Source: Paracoccaceae bacterium
GTDB taxonomy: Bacteria > Pseudomonadota > Alphaproteobacteria > Rhizobiales > Stappiaceae
Reading direction: 5' to 3'
Length of the DNA stretch: 48,137 nt
NCBI GenBank assembly: GCA_013373445.1
Contig: JABXHV010000067.1
Span: 1 to 48,137 of the forward strand
Part shown: in pieces, positions 24,978 through 34,416 of the stretch
How positions within the stretch are numbered: position 1 is the stretch's first letter
How the letters are laid out: each line of letters starts with the position of its first letter
The notes under the pieces: model-generated
The model's input: only the letters and a program-made list of their open reading frames with translations
What the model was told of the DNA's origin: nothing
Database searches by the model: none
Program-made: the position numbers and the translations under genes

Positions 24978-25799
24978 TTATTCAGCACCAAGCAGTTGGT
25001 TCATTGTGCGCGCGGGCTCCGAACACCCTGCTTCACCAACAACACGCGCAGGCACACCTGCCACTGTCGACCCTTCAGGCACTGGTTTTAAGACAACCGA
25101 CCCGGCTGCTATGCGCGAGCATTGTCCAATCTCGATGTTGCCAAGGATTTTGGCGCCAGCCCCAATCAGCACGCCATTGCGGATTTTTGGATGTCGGTCG
25201 CCGCCTTCCTTGCCTGTACCGCCAAGGGTGACGCCTTGAAGAATGGAAACGTCATCGCCGACCTCCGCGGTCGCGCCAACGACAATCCCGGTTCCGTGGT
25301 CAATGAAGATCCCTTTTCCGAATGGTACAGCAGGATGAATATCGACTTGAAACACTTCCGAAGACCGACTTTGCAAATACAGCGCAAAATCATTGCGCCC
25401 CTGCCGCCACAGCCAGTTGGCCAAACGGTGTGTCTGCAAGGCGTGGAACCCTTTGAAATACAGCAATGGTTCAAGAAGGCGGTCGCTGACCGGATCGCGG
25501 TCCTGCACGGCGACAATGTCGACCCTCAAAGTTTCTGAAAGACTGGGATCACTGGCCAAAGCCTCAAGATAGGTTTGACGGATCAAGGACGGCGAAACCA
25601 CGTCACGGCCGAGACGGTCACCGATGCGATGAACAACAGCTTCTTCAAAGGTCCCGTGGTTGAGGACAGTCTCATAGACGAACGAGGAGAGCGCCGGCTC
25701 GCCAACGACCATCGCCTCTGCTTCTTCACGCAGCTGTCGCCACACAGGGTCATGGAGCGCGATACTCGCGGCACTCTGGCGAGGGGTCAATTTGGACAT
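24978..25799 (-). CDS. cysE: Serine O-acetyltransferase
   Basis: A 273-aa enzyme that acetylates L-serine with acetyl-CoA, giving O-acetylserine for cysteine synthesis. It has an N-terminal helical domain (DPVWRQLREEAEAMV) and a left-handed beta-helix with hexapeptide repeats. The catalytic pair is Asp167-His168 in GIFIDHGTGIVVG, followed by ILQGVTLGGTGKEGGDRHPKI and the C-terminal GVPARVVG. AAAGGAG precedes ATG 25799. It is followed by DUF3126, probably in one transcript. Confidence 0.96.
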   Translation of the reverse strand: MSKLTPRQSAASIALHDPVWRQLREEAEAMVVGEPALSSFVYETVLNHGTFEEAVVHRIGDRLGRDVVSPSLIRQTYLEALASDPSLSETLRVDIVAVQDRDPVSDRLLEPLLYFKGFHALQTHRLANWLWRQGRNDFALYLQSRSSEVFQVDIHPAVPFGKGIFIDHGTGIVVGATAEVGDDVSILQGVTLGGTGKEGGDRHPKIRNGVLIGAGAKILGNIEIGQCSRIAAGSVVLKPVPEGSTVAGVPARVVGEAGCSEPARTMNQLLGAE

Positions 25800-26044
25800 G
25801 GCTCGGCTCCTTTACCGCCTCATCACGACTTCAGTTGTGCGTCCAAGATAAGGACGCGCTTATGAATTAAAAGTCAAACTTGTAGAAAACTTGAAGTGCA
25901 TTGCCTAACAAAGTTTGAGGAACCACCGCACTTCAGCCAGTTCAAGATGGCTTCCTCACCAGCTGAAACAAGAAACAACTTACGAGCAAATACCGACAAC
26001 CTGCTCTACAAAAGGCGTTTTCAAGAAGTTACACTTCACCTTCT

Positions 26045-26800
26045 TCAGGCAATATCACTTTGCAAGAATTCCAGAACGCCCTGCTTATAGACCTTGTCAC
26101 CAACCGCAATCATATGATCCCGGCCAGGGATTTCCAGCACCTGAGCATTTTGCATCAGCGCTGCAAGTTTGTCCGGAGAGCCCGCGATCTCGTCTTTGGT
26201 ACCAACTGCGATCAACGCCGGGCGGGAGATCTTGGCTACATCTTCTTCTGAAATCCGTTGCCGAGACGACCGCATACACGCAGCCAAGGCAAAACGATCC
26301 GAGTTGGTTTGTTCGGCAAAAGCGCGGAACATGCGCCCAACCCGATCCTTAACGTCTTGAATACTGTCAGCTTCCAATGCTTCAGAGACAGGCTCTGGGT
26401 CGCCAATACCGGTTATCATGCCATAGCCAAGACCACCGAAGATCACGCGTTTCACCCGCTCGGGGTATTTGAGCGTCAAAAAGGCCGAGATCCTTGCGCC
26501 CATGGAATAGCCCATGACGTCAGCACTTTCGATCTCCAGATGATCAAGCAGGCGACGTGCATCTTCCGCCATAGCCGGAGCACCGTAGTCCTCCGGTTCA
26601 TAAAACTTCTGACTTTCGCCGTGACCACGATTGTCGATAGCTATCACACGGCGCCCATCGCCGACCAAAAGATCGACCCATCCAGGGCCTTTCCAGTTGA
26701 TTGACTTATTTGAACCAAAACCGTGGATCAGCAGGATCGGGTCGCCCTCTCCTTCATCCAGATAAGAAATTTCGATTCCGTCCATTTCAAACTTCGGCAT
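26045..26800 (-). CDS. Alpha/beta hydrolase
   Basis: A 251-aa cytosolic alpha/beta-fold hydrolase. The oxyanion-hole segment is LLIHGFGS (25-30), the nucleophile is Ser99 in GYSMGA, the acid is in VGTKDEIAG and the catalytic His is in GRDHMIAVGD near the C-terminus. It resembles the 3-oxoadipate enol-lactonase/haloperoxidase-like group, but no pathway genes are adjacent, so the substrate is unknown. ATG 26800 gives the typical start MPKFEMDGIEISYLDEG. It is divergent from the zinc-finger gene. Confidence 0.9.
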   Translation of the reverse strand: MPKFEMDGIEISYLDEGEGDPILLIHGFGSNKSINWKGPGWVDLLVGDGRRVIAIDNRGHGESQKFYEPEDYGAPAMAEDARRLLDHLEIESADVMGYSMGARISAFLTLKYPERVKRVIFGGLGYGMITGIGDPEPVSEALEADSIQDVKDRVGRMFRAFAEQTNSDRFALAACMRSSRQRISEEDVAKISRPALIAVGTKDEIAGSPDKLAALMQNAQVLEIPGRDHMIAVGDKVYKQGVLEFLQSDIA

Positions 26801-26945
26801 CGTCCTATGGGTCCTTGTCTCACGGCTACTGGCAGATGACTGGCATTTGGTGCAGCTTTTACTGTGATTAGCTCGAACAGGAAAGGCGCATTCCTCTTCC
26901 TTAAAAAATTCTACGGTCGCATACTGCTCCAAAGCATGGACCGGA

Positions 26946-26959
26946 AGCGTTGCAACGCT
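26946..26959. promoter_or_regulatory. Perfect 14-bp palindrome in divergent spacer
   Basis: AGCGTTGCAACGCT is its own reverse complement and lies between the alpha/beta hydrolase (-) and the zinc-finger gene (+). It may be an operator for an unknown regulator. Confidence 0.3.
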
Positions 26960-27088
26960 CATTGTAAGGGCGCGTCAACCTGTCAGGGGACTGCTGGCGC
27001 AAAACATGCCTTTTCCTCTGTTCAACCCAGCGACAAATGGGTATGGTCCGGCTCAATTCGAACGACTTTCAAAAGTGGATAGAACCCC

Positions 27089-27334
27089 ATGGCGGATCAT
27101 ATCGTCCCACATTTCCAGAACAGCAATGGTCACGATTCCATCGCGATTGGTGTCTCTGAATTCATGTGCATTGGTGCAAACCCACCCTTCGACCATCCGC
27201 ATGTCTTCCTGGATATGGGATCCGACACCGAAGTCGTTTGCCCTTACTGTTCGACACTTTACAAGCTCGACAAGACGCTTTCACCGATTGAAAGCTCTCC
27301 TGCCGACTGCCTCTGGAAACCAGAAGCCGCTTGA
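27089..27334 (+). CDS. Zinc-finger domain protein (CHCC type)
   Basis: An 81-aa protein of the zf-CHCC family related to the mitochondrial complex I subunit NDUFS6/NUMM. The ligand set is Cys in EFMCIGANPPFDHPHVFL, His in the same segment and the pair CPYC in EVVCPYCSTLYKL. In alphaproteobacteria such proteins are linked with complex I or zinc delivery, but that role is inferred. It lies 44 bp upstream of the FAD monooxygenase gene and may share its transcript. Confidence 0.9.
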   Translation: MADHIVPHFQNSNGHDSIAIGVSEFMCIGANPPFDHPHVFLDMGSDTEVVCPYCSTLYKLDKTLSPIESSPADCLWKPEAA

Positions 27335-27378
27335 AGCCCTAACAGGTTCCCCTAAACGACCGAAGGCAGTGCCTTACC

Positions 27379-28563
27379 ATGCCGGAGAGCTCCCAGATCA
27401 TTGTTGTGGGTGCCGGTGTCGGCGGCCTCACCACGGCCCTCGCGCTAGCGCAAGCTGGCAAAAAGGTCCTGCTATTGGAAAAGAGCAGGAAACTTGAGGA
27501 AGTCGGGGCAGGCCTGCAGCTCTCGGCGAATGCCTCTGCATGCCTCGAAAGTCTCGGACTGCTACCCGCACTGACTGAGGTAAGCTTCCAACCGGACAAC
27601 GTGCGTATTTCATCCGGTTATTCGGGAAGGAAACTCGCAGATGTTCCTTTGGGAGACACAGTGCGCAAGCGCTATGGTGCCCCTCACCTCGTCATCCATC
27701 GCGCCGATCTGCAAACGGTCCTGTTGGAAAAGGTTCTTGCAGAACCTGCCATCACACTCGCCCTGGGACAAGGGTTCGAGAGTTACGCAGAAGACCCATC
27801 TGGCAAGATTAGTGTTACCTGCAAGACAACAAACGGCGACATAAAAACCTACCAGGCTGATGCCCTGATCGGAGCTGATGGCGTCAGATCCCAGGTACGC
27901 AAACAGGTCCGCGACACCTGGCAAGCCAACTATTCCGGACGTACAGCCTATCGAACCACAATTGCGGCAAGCCAGATCCCCGAGAATTTGCTGACAAACA
28001 CCGGCCTGTGGTTTGGCGCAAACGCCCATATTGTTCATTACCCGGTGAATGGACGTGAGAACTTCAACATTGTGATTCTGGTTGAAGAAGACTGGCGAAC
28101 GGAAGGCTGGTCCGAACCGGCAGACCGACAAGCTTTGATGGCGCATTTCAAGGATTGGCATCCATCTATCAGGAACGTAATCGAAATCCCGCAAAGATGG
28201 ACGAGATGGGCCTTGTGCGCCGCAGACGGCAATCTGCCCTGGGTCAAAGGCCGGATCGCGCTTTTGGGCGATGCCGCTCACGCGATGCTGCCTTTTGCAG
28301 CCCAAGGTGCCGGCTGCGCCATCGAAGATGCAATCGTGTTGGCAAAATGTCTGAGCACAAATGAAGATACCTCCGCAGCACTGCTGGAATATCAGAGCTT
28401 GCGTCAGGCCCGTGCGGTCAAAATACAAGACTCAGCAGCAAAGAATGGCAAGATCTACCACATGCACGGACCTCTTGCCTTTGCTCGCGATACAGTCCTG
28501 CGGCTATCGTCCCCGGAAAGCCTGATCTCCCGTATGGACTGGATATACGACTGGAAGCCGTAA
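27379..28563 (+). CDS. FAD-dependent monooxygenase (salicylate hydroxylase-like)
   Basis: A 394-aa class A flavoprotein monooxygenase. The N-terminal FAD-binding motif is VVGAGVGGLTTALALAQAG, followed by the GADGVRSQVRK (DG) motif and the second FAD motif GDAAHAMLPFAAQGAGCAIED near residue 300. These features match the salicylate 1-monooxygenase/UbiH-like superfamily, which hydroxylates aromatic rings with NAD(P)H and O2. The substrate is not fixed and no aromatic degradation genes are adjacent. It is preceded by the zinc-finger gene and followed by the CinA-type gene. Confidence 0.92.
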   Translation: MPESSQIIVVGAGVGGLTTALALAQAGKKVLLLEKSRKLEEVGAGLQLSANASACLESLGLLPALTEVSFQPDNVRISSGYSGRKLADVPLGDTVRKRYGAPHLVIHRADLQTVLLEKVLAEPAITLALGQGFESYAEDPSGKISVTCKTTNGDIKTYQADALIGADGVRSQVRKQVRDTWQANYSGRTAYRTTIAASQIPENLLTNTGLWFGANAHIVHYPVNGRENFNIVILVEEDWRTEGWSEPADRQALMAHFKDWHPSIRNVIEIPQRWTRWALCAADGNLPWVKGRIALLGDAAHAMLPFAAQGAGCAIEDAIVLAKCLSTNEDTSAALLEYQSLRQARAVKIQDSAAKNGKIYHMHGPLAFARDTVLRLSSPESLISRMDWIYDWKP

Positions 28564-28650
28564 TCAGAATGACCGCAAGGCCGCATAAAGCCTTGAGCGC
28601 AGCCCCTTCATAGGCTATGGCACTGGCCAACATTTATGGAGGTGTCCTCA

Positions 28651-29391
28651 ATGAGCGGGCAACAGAACGAGATCGTAACAGCGGCATTCATTGTCATCGG
28701 CGACGAAGTTCTGTCTGGACGCACCAAGGACAAGAACATTGGTTTCCTCGCCGATTACATGACCAACGTTGGCATTGACCTTGCCGAAGTGCGCATTGTT
28801 CCAGACATCGAAGACCGTATTGTCGAGGCTGTGAACGAGCTTCGGGCGAAATACACCTATGTTTTCACGTCGGGAGGCATCGGTCCGACGCACGACGACA
28901 TAACAGCGGACAGCATCGCGAAAGCATTCGGTGTGTCCATAGACATCGATCCGCGCGCGCGTCAAATCCTGGAAGATTACTATCCTAACGGCGAAGTTAC
29001 CGAGGCGCGTCTGCGTATGGCGAGAATTCCATCCGGAGCGGGGCTGATCGCCAATCCAGTATCCGGCGCTCCCGGATTTGTCATGGAAAACGTCCACGTT
29101 ATGGCCGGCGTGCCCAAGATCATGCAGGCCATGGTTGATGAGATCGTCCCGACTTTGAAAACGGGCCAGAAGATGCTGTCACGACACGTCGATGCAGACC
29201 TGCCTGAAAGCCGCATCGCAGCCGCACTTGGAGACCTCCAATCCGCACATCCGGATGTGATGATCGGCTCCTATCCAAAAAACGACGATGGGCGCTTCAC
29301 GACGCAGATTGTGGTCCGCAGCCGCGACCCACAACAAATCGACACCGTAATCGCGGCGGTCGAGCAGATCGTTTCCAACACCAAGATTTGA
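28651..29391 (+). CDS. CinA-type molybdopterin-binding-domain protein
   Basis: A 246-aa protein containing the MoCF_biosynth (CinA N-terminal) domain: FIVIGDEVLSGRTKDKNIGFLA, FTSGGIGPTHDDITAD and PGFVMENVHVMAGVPKIM. The deamidase domain of full CinA is missing, which is common in this lineage. The exact activity (related to NMN/ADP-ribose processing in CinA) is unresolved. ATG 28651 has GGAGGTG six nt upstream, ruling out ATG 28636. It lies 30 bp before the xanthine phosphoribosyltransferase gene. Confidence 0.9.
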   Translation: MSGQQNEIVTAAFIVIGDEVLSGRTKDKNIGFLADYMTNVGIDLAEVRIVPDIEDRIVEAVNELRAKYTYVFTSGGIGPTHDDITADSIAKAFGVSIDIDPRARQILEDYYPNGEVTEARLRMARIPSGAGLIANPVSGAPGFVMENVHVMAGVPKIMQAMVDEIVPTLKTGQKMLSRHVDADLPESRIAAALGDLQSAHPDVMIGSYPKNDDGRFTTQIVVRSRDPQQIDTVIAAVEQIVSNTKI

Positions 29392-29421
29392 CGCTTTAAC
29401 GAGATTTACGAAGGATTGCAC

Positions 29422-29931
29422 ATGGAACATAACGAACAGAACAAGGCATTCCCTGTTTCTTGGGACATGTTTCATCGCGATGCCAGGGCTCTTGCCTGGC
29501 GCCTGTCCAGCCAGGGCGAGTGGAAGGCCATTGTCTGCATCACCCGGGGCGGTCTGGTTCCCGCGGCAATCGTTGCACGCGAACTCGGTCTGCGCACCAT
29601 TGATACAGTCTGCATCGCGTCATACCACGACTACGAAAATCAGGGCCAACTCCAGGTCATCAAGCCGGTCGATCCCAAGCTGATCGATCTTGAAGACGGT
29701 GAAGGCAGTGGCGTTCTGGTGATCGATGATCTCGTTGATACCGGAAAAACTGCCAGCGTCGTCCGCGAGATGTTGCCCAAAGCGCACTTTGCAACAGTTT
29801 ATGCCAAGCCAAGCGGTCGTCCAATGGTCGACACCTTTATCACCGAGGTATCCCAGGACACCTGGATTTATTTTCCATGGGACATGGGATGGCAGTTCCA
29901 GCCACCGCTTGCGAAAGACAGCGCAGGCTGA
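29422..29931 (+). CDS. gpt: Xanthine phosphoribosyltransferase
   Basis: A 169-aa purine salvage enzyme converting xanthine (and guanine) with PRPP to the nucleotide. The type I PRT signature [17 protein letters not shown] lies near residue 100. The segments [22 protein letters not shown] and YFPWDMGWQ are typical of bacterial Gpt. ATG 29422 has AAGGA seven nt upstream; the earlier TTG is rejected. It forms a two-gene unit with the CinA-type gene and ends at a bidirectional terminator. Confidence 0.94.
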   Translation: MEHNEQNKAFPVSWDMFHRDARALAWRLSSQGEWKAIVCITRGGLVPAAIVARELGLRTIDTVCIASYHDYENQGQLQVIKPVDPKLIDLEDGEGSGVLVIDDLVDTGKTASVVREMLPKAHFATVYAKPSGRPMVDTFITEVSQDTWIYFPWDMGWQFQPPLAKDSAG

Positions 29932-29953
29932 AACTTCATAGTCACAAGCGATC

Positions 29954-29993
29954 AAAAAAAGCCCGCGCAAACAATATTTTGCGCGGGCTTTTT
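29954..29993. terminator. Bidirectional terminator between gpt and sfsA
   Basis: GCCCGCGCAAA (29961-29971) pairs perfectly with TTTGCGCGGGC (29978-29988), with an A-run before and T5 after it. It serves the gpt unit (+) and the trkH/sfsA unit (-). Confidence 0.92.
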
Positions 29994-30024
29994 GAATCAA
30001 ATAACGAATTTCAACAACCGCTGT

Positions 30025-30729
30025 TCAAACCAACAGCTTGACCTGCTTGTCGACGACAATTTCTTCCGGTGTGATTGCGCATCCAACCGCATAAGTTTCA
30101 ACGCCAGCAACCTTGGCCGCAGCAAAAGCAGCCGCATAGACAGGGTCTATATCAGCGGCGAGAGCCAACTCATTGCAATCAGTTCTTTGAACCAGAAACA
30201 CCATAACGGCCCGGTGTCCATCACGCACCATATCCGCTAGTTCACCCAGGTGCTTTGCACCACGAGCCGTCACACTGTCGGGAAACTCAGCCAAACCGGG
30301 CTGACGCATCAGATGAGCATTCTTGACCTCGACATAGGTCTTTGCGCCGTCTTTTCCCTCAAGCAGAATATCAATGCGGGAATTCTTGCCGTATTTGACC
30401 TCCCGTCGAAGGCTGGCAAAACCGGCAAGGTCAGGAATCATCCCCGAATTTAGCGCCTCTTCCACCAGCCGATTTGGATGGCTGGTGTTAATGCCAACCA
30501 AAGCGCCATCGGCTTCCATAATTTCCCAGGAATATTTCAGCTTACGGTTCGGATTATCGGAAATCGATAACCAGACCCGCGAACCCGGGTCTTTCAGACC
30601 CAGCATTGAGCCTGGATTCGCGCAATGCGCTGTTACCTCAGAGCCATCGCTGTCCAGGATGACGTCTGCCAGAAACCGCTTGTATCGTTTGACCAATCGC
30701 CCTGTGACGAGCGGCGCTGAAAACTTCAT
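30025..30729 (-). CDS. sfsA: DNA/RNA nuclease SfsA
   Basis: A 234-aa protein of the SfsA family, which contains a PD-(D/E)XK-like nuclease fold. Motifs are FLADVILDSDGSEVTAHCANPGSM, the SRIDILLE segment and TYVEVKNAHL (ExK), then FPDSVTARGAKHLGEL. It was first described as a sugar fermentation stimulation factor; nuclease activity is known for homologues. Its ATG (30727-30729) overlaps the trkH stop as ATGA, so the two are translationally coupled. Ends at the bidirectional terminator. Confidence 0.94.
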   Translation of the reverse strand: MKFSAPLVTGRLVKRYKRFLADVILDSDGSEVTAHCANPGSMLGLKDPGSRVWLSISDNPNRKLKYSWEIMEADGALVGINTSHPNRLVEEALNSGMIPDLAGFASLRREVKYGKNSRIDILLEGKDGAKTYVEVKNAHLMRQPGLAEFPDSVTARGAKHLGELADMVRDGHRAVMVFLVQRTDCNELALAADIDPVYAAAFAAAKVAGVETYAVGCAITPEEIVVDKQVKLLV

Positions 30730-32171
30730 CGCGACCAGAAATCCGGATCGAGCAGCACGAGAACAGTGAACAACTCAAGGCGTCCAAGAAGCATGGCAAA
30801 AGACAGCAGCCATTTGGCGCCGTCAGGCAAAGGTGCAAAATTGCCGGAAGGGCCAATAATCGGACCAAGACCCGGACCAACATTGCCGACAGAGGTTGCT
30901 GCTGCCGAAATCGCGGTCAACAGATCAAGATCGAAGAAAGACAGAGCCAAAGTGATCATGCCAACCGAGCCGAGGTAGACCACCAGAAAAGCCAGCACCG
31001 AAAACGAAAGCTCCGGTGTCAGGCGCGTCCCACCATATTCCTCAGACATCACGCGGCTTGGTCGCACCATCCGGCGCAGGTGGGCACGCACAGTGCCGAA
31101 AAACACCAGGAATCGAAACACCTTGATGCCTCCGGTTGTCGAACCGGTGCAGCCGCCGACAAATTTGAGCAGCAGCGCAAGGCCGACGACTGGCGGGCCC
31201 CATTGGGTGTAATCGCCATAAGCATAGCCAGTGCCGGTTACGACAGAGACCACATTGAAGGTTGCCTTCAACAGCGCTTCAGGGAACGGGAAATGCATGT
31301 GAACGCCAAGATAGACGGTCAGTCCCAAAGACACGATCACCAGGAAGGTAATCAAAGCCCGGACCTGCGGGTCACGCCATAGAAGAAGCGGTTGTCCGCG
31401 GAGCGCCTGGATGATCAGAACAAATGGCATTGCACCAATGATCATGAAGAAGACCGCAACCCAGCCAGCGGCGAGATTGTCGAAATAGCCAAACGAGAGG
31501 TCATGGGTCGAATATCCACCCGTCGCGATCGTGGTCAGGGCGTGATTGAAGGCGTCAAACAGTTCCATCCCTGTGGCCAGAAACGCAATGATGCAGAGAA
31601 CCGTGAGGAAAACATAGGCCAAGCCAAGCAAGCGGATCAGTTCGACCGAGCGGCTGACAATTTTCTGGGATCGATCAGAGTTTTCGCTTTGGAACAATTG
31701 CATCCCGCCGATACCCAGAAAGGGCAGCAGAACAATAGCCATAACGACAATACCGACACCGCCCATCCACTGCATGATCGACCGCCAGACCAGCAATCCC
31801 GGCGGCAGGCCGTCAAGACCGGACAAAACCGTGGAGCCCGTCGTTGTGAACCCGGAAACAGCTTCAAACACGGCATCTGCATAACCGACACCAAGCCACA
31901 GAAACGGGACCGCACCGAAAGCCGGCAATGTTGTCCAGGCAAGCGTTGTCAGAATGAACGTCTGGCGCGTGTCGAGCCCTTTCGACAGCGACCCGCCCAT
32001 GGCCAGCGAGAGCAGCAGACCAAAGAGGCCTGTGATCAGCGCAGAGAACACGAACGCCTGCCAATCAGCATTCTTCGCGATCACATCCACAATGGCTGGA
32101 ATCAGCATTGCAGTTGCCAGACCGACATAAAGAAAACCTAGCACGCTTAAGACTGGGCGAAGTGAGATCAA
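30726..32171 (-). CDS. trkH: Trk-type potassium uptake membrane subunit TrkH
   Basis: A 481-aa inner-membrane K+ translocating subunit. Four pore-loop selectivity segments are visible, including FTTTGSTV, TIATGGYST, VTGTGYAYG and TSVGNVGPGLG, with about ten or more membrane helices. TrkH needs the cytosolic NAD-binding TrkA for gating; no trkA is in the window. The start is TTG 32171, preceded by CCAGGA about ten nt upstream; no ATG or GTG lies further upstream in frame. It overlaps sfsA at its 3' end. Confidence 0.95.
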   Translation of the reverse strand: MISLRPVLSVLGFLYVGLATAMLIPAIVDVIAKNADWQAFVFSALITGLFGLLLSLAMGGSLSKGLDTRQTFILTTLAWTTLPAFGAVPFLWLGVGYADAVFEAVSGFTTTGSTVLSGLDGLPPGLLVWRSIMQWMGGVGIVVMAIVLLPFLGIGGMQLFQSENSDRSQKIVSRSVELIRLLGLAYVFLTVLCIIAFLATGMELFDAFNHALTTIATGGYSTHDLSFGYFDNLAAGWVAVFFMIIGAMPFVLIIQALRGQPLLLWRDPQVRALITFLVIVSLGLTVYLGVHMHFPFPEALLKATFNVVSVVTGTGYAYGDYTQWGPPVVGLALLLKFVGGCTGSTTGGIKVFRFLVFFGTVRAHLRRMVRPSRVMSEEYGGTRLTPELSFSVLAFLVVYLGSVGMITLALSFFDLDLLTAISAAATSVGNVGPGLGPIIGPSGNFAPLPDGAKWLLSFAMLLGRLELFTVLVLLDPDFWSR

Positions 32172-32361
32172 AAAGCTAAATCCTGGATGCTCTGTTGTTC
32201 GAAATGGATACGATCCACCTCAGATCACGAACCTTGCCGACTTCCAGCAAAAAACGATGCGCTTCAGCCTTTTCACTACACTGAAGCGCGCGCTTTGCCA
32301 ATTCCTGTCCGGAAAACAGATCTCAAAGCACTGGGAAAACTTGAGGGGGAGACGGAGAACT

Positions 32362-32447
32362 TGGTGCGGGCAGCCGGACTCGAACCGGCACGACCTAGGG
32401 TCGAGGGATTTTAAGTCCCTTGCGTCTACCAATTCCGCCATGCCCGC
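32362..32447 (-). tRNA. tRNA-Leu (anticodon TAA)
   Basis: The reverse complement is an 86-nt class II tRNA: acceptor GCGGGCA, D-arm with GGTAGACGC, anticodon loop CTTAAAA (TAA), a long variable arm (TCGACCCTAGGTCGT), T-arm CCGGTTCGAGTCCGG and encoded CCA. It lies between trkH and map. Confidence 0.97.
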
Positions 32448-32679
32448 GTTGGATCCTGCCTATCGCCTCACTTGCAAAATCGCAAGTCAGAAAGTCGCTA
32501 TCAAAAAGCTTTTGAAGCCAAAATCACACTGCGACGCTGACAGCACTGGAAATGTTGCCCTTAACGCGATATCTGAACGAATAATGTTTCAATTCGGCTC
32601 CGCTGGCCGTTTCTGCAGGCCAATGCCTCGGAAACCCGTCCCTTCCAAAGGGTGAGCCTTCCAACGAGATCGCAGGTTT

Positions 32680-33501
32680 ATGGTCACATATATTGATGCC
32701 GCCGATGCGCCGATGAAGAACACCGGCCAAATTCGCCTCTATACACCAGACGATTTCGCTGGAATGAAGAAAGCCAGTCAGATCACTGCTGGCTGCCTCG
32801 ATGAATTGGCAGACTTCGTGAAACCCGGCGTGACAACACAAGCGATCGACGATTTCGTCTTCAACTACGGCGAAGAACGCGGCGTATACGCCGCTACCTT
32901 GAATTACCGCGGCTACACAAAGTCGTGCTGTACATCCATCAATCACGTCGTGTGTCACGGCATTCCGAACGAAAAGCCGCTCCGCGAAGGTGATATTGTC
33001 AACATTGATGTGACTTACATTGTCGATGGTTGGCACGGCGATTCAAGCCGCATGTATCCGGTCGGAGCGATCAACCGCAAAGCAGAACGCCTGCTGGAAG
33101 TCACATATGATTCGCTGATGCTCGGCATTGAAGCCGCCAAGCCTGGCAACACAACCGGAGACATCGGCGCTGCCATTCAAACCCTCGTGGAAAGCAATCG
33201 TTTTTCCGTTGTGCGCGATTTCTGCGGTCACGGCGTCGGCAAATTGTTCCACGACACACCAAACATTCTGCACTATGGCCATCCGGGTGAAGGCATCGAA
33301 TTAAAGCCGGGCATGATTTTCACTATCGAACCGATGGTCAACACTGGCCGTCCGAATGTGAAAGTACTAAGCGATGGCTGGACGGCAGTGACACGGGATA
33401 GATCCTTGTCGGCTCAGTATGAGCATTCAATCGGCATCACGGACGATGGCTGCGAAATCTTCACACTGTCACCTGGCGGGATACACAAGCCTGGATTGTG
33501 A
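32680..33501 (+). CDS. map: Type I methionine aminopeptidase
   Basis: A 273-aa metalloprotease that removes the N-terminal Met of nascent proteins. All five metal ligands can be assigned: Asp in NIDVTYIVDG, Asp in GDSSRMYP, His in LFHDTPNI/GHGVGKLFH, Glu in FTIEPM and Glu in QYEHSIGIT. The conserved NHVVCHGIPN segment is present. Length fits bacterial MetAP1 with a short N-terminal extension. It lies 64 bp before radC, a pairing common in alphaproteobacteria. Confidence 0.97.
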   Translation: MVTYIDAADAPMKNTGQIRLYTPDDFAGMKKASQITAGCLDELADFVKPGVTTQAIDDFVFNYGEERGVYAATLNYRGYTKSCCTSINHVVCHGIPNEKPLREGDIVNIDVTYIVDGWHGDSSRMYPVGAINRKAERLLEVTYDSLMLGIEAAKPGNTTGDIGAAIQTLVESNRFSVVRDFCGHGVGKLFHDTPNILHYGHPGEGIELKPGMIFTIEPMVNTGRPNVKVLSDGWTAVTRDRSLSAQYEHSIGITDDGCEIFTLSPGGIHKPGL

Positions 33502-33565
33502 ATAGACACAAACACACGCTTTTACTACTATGTCCCCGAGCGGGAGACACAAGGTAAAAGAGTAA

Positions 33566-34276
33566 ATGTCGGACCTAACTCTGGGGTTTGAAGAAAAGCA
33601 CAGCGATCCGGACCACATTGGCCATCGGGATCGCATGCGCGAACGCTTCAGAGCCCATGGAGAGGCCGCTCTGCAGGATTATGAGCTGCTGGAAATGCTG
33701 CTCTATTCCGCCCTTCCCCGCCAGGATACCAAGCCGATTTCCAAGGCATTGATGAAACGCTTTGGTTCATTCTCGGCGGTTTTGGCAGCCCCTCGGCCAC
33801 GGCTCAAGGAAATCAAGGGTGTCGGCGACAAGGTCGTCGACACAATCAAGATCGCCCAGGCAGCCGCTCTGCGCTTCACCCGTGGAAAAGTGAACACGCG
33901 CGAACCACTGTCTTCCTGGTCCAAGGTTATCGATTACATTCACACCGCCATGGCCTTTGCCGAAATCGAAGAATTCCGCATCTTGTTCCTGGACAAACGA
34001 AATGGGTTGATTGCGGATGAGGTACAGCAAACAGGCACCGTCGACCACACGCCGGTTTATCCGCGTGAGGTGATCCGAAGAGCACTCGAACTCTCTGCGA
34101 CCGCGATCATTCTGGTGCACAATCACCCCTCAGGCGACCCAACGCCTTCCCAGGCTGATATCCGCATGACCAGACAGATCATTGACATCGCAAAACCGCT
34201 CGGCGTCGAAGTACATGATCACATTATCGTCGGACGTGACGGACAGGTCAGTTTTCGCGGACTTCGACTTATCTAG
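33566..34276 (+). CDS. radC: RadC family (JAB/MPN-domain) protein
   Basis: A 236-aa protein with an N-terminal helix-hairpin-helix-like region ([18 protein letters not shown]) and a C-terminal JAMM/MPN domain. The metal motif is [14 protein letters not shown] with an upstream Glu ([10 protein letters not shown]). A role in DNA repair was proposed originally but is not supported for E. coli; the biochemical function is uncertain. AAGG precedes ATG 33566. It follows map on the same strand. Confidence 0.93.
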   Translation: MSDLTLGFEEKHSDPDHIGHRDRMRERFRAHGEAALQDYELLEMLLYSALPRQDTKPISKALMKRFGSFSAVLAAPRPRLKEIKGVGDKVVDTIKIAQAAALRFTRGKVNTREPLSSWSKVIDYIHTAMAFAEIEEFRILFLDKRNGLIADEVQQTGTVDHTPVYPREVIRRALELSATAIILVHNHPSGDPTPSQADIRMTRQIIDIAKPLGVEVHDHIIVGRDGQVSFRGLRLI

Positions 34277-34416
34277 GGTTGTCGAAACGGCATTGTAATC
34301 CAAGAATTCCCTAGCGCCGGTAAGAGTTTATAAGCTCAAATTTATCTAAATTAACCACGCTCATCCGGTATTCATTAAGAGCTTTCAGGCATAGTCTCCC
34401 GGAACCGGGGGTATTT

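Noticed and set aside
27610-28428. A 272-codon minus-strand frame opposite the FAD monooxygenase
   Set aside because: Antisense to a gene with both FAD motifs; no recognisable features.
31392-32141. A 249-codon plus-strand frame opposite trkH
   Set aside because: Its composition (very rich in Gln, Arg, Asn) is what the complement of a membrane-protein gene gives.
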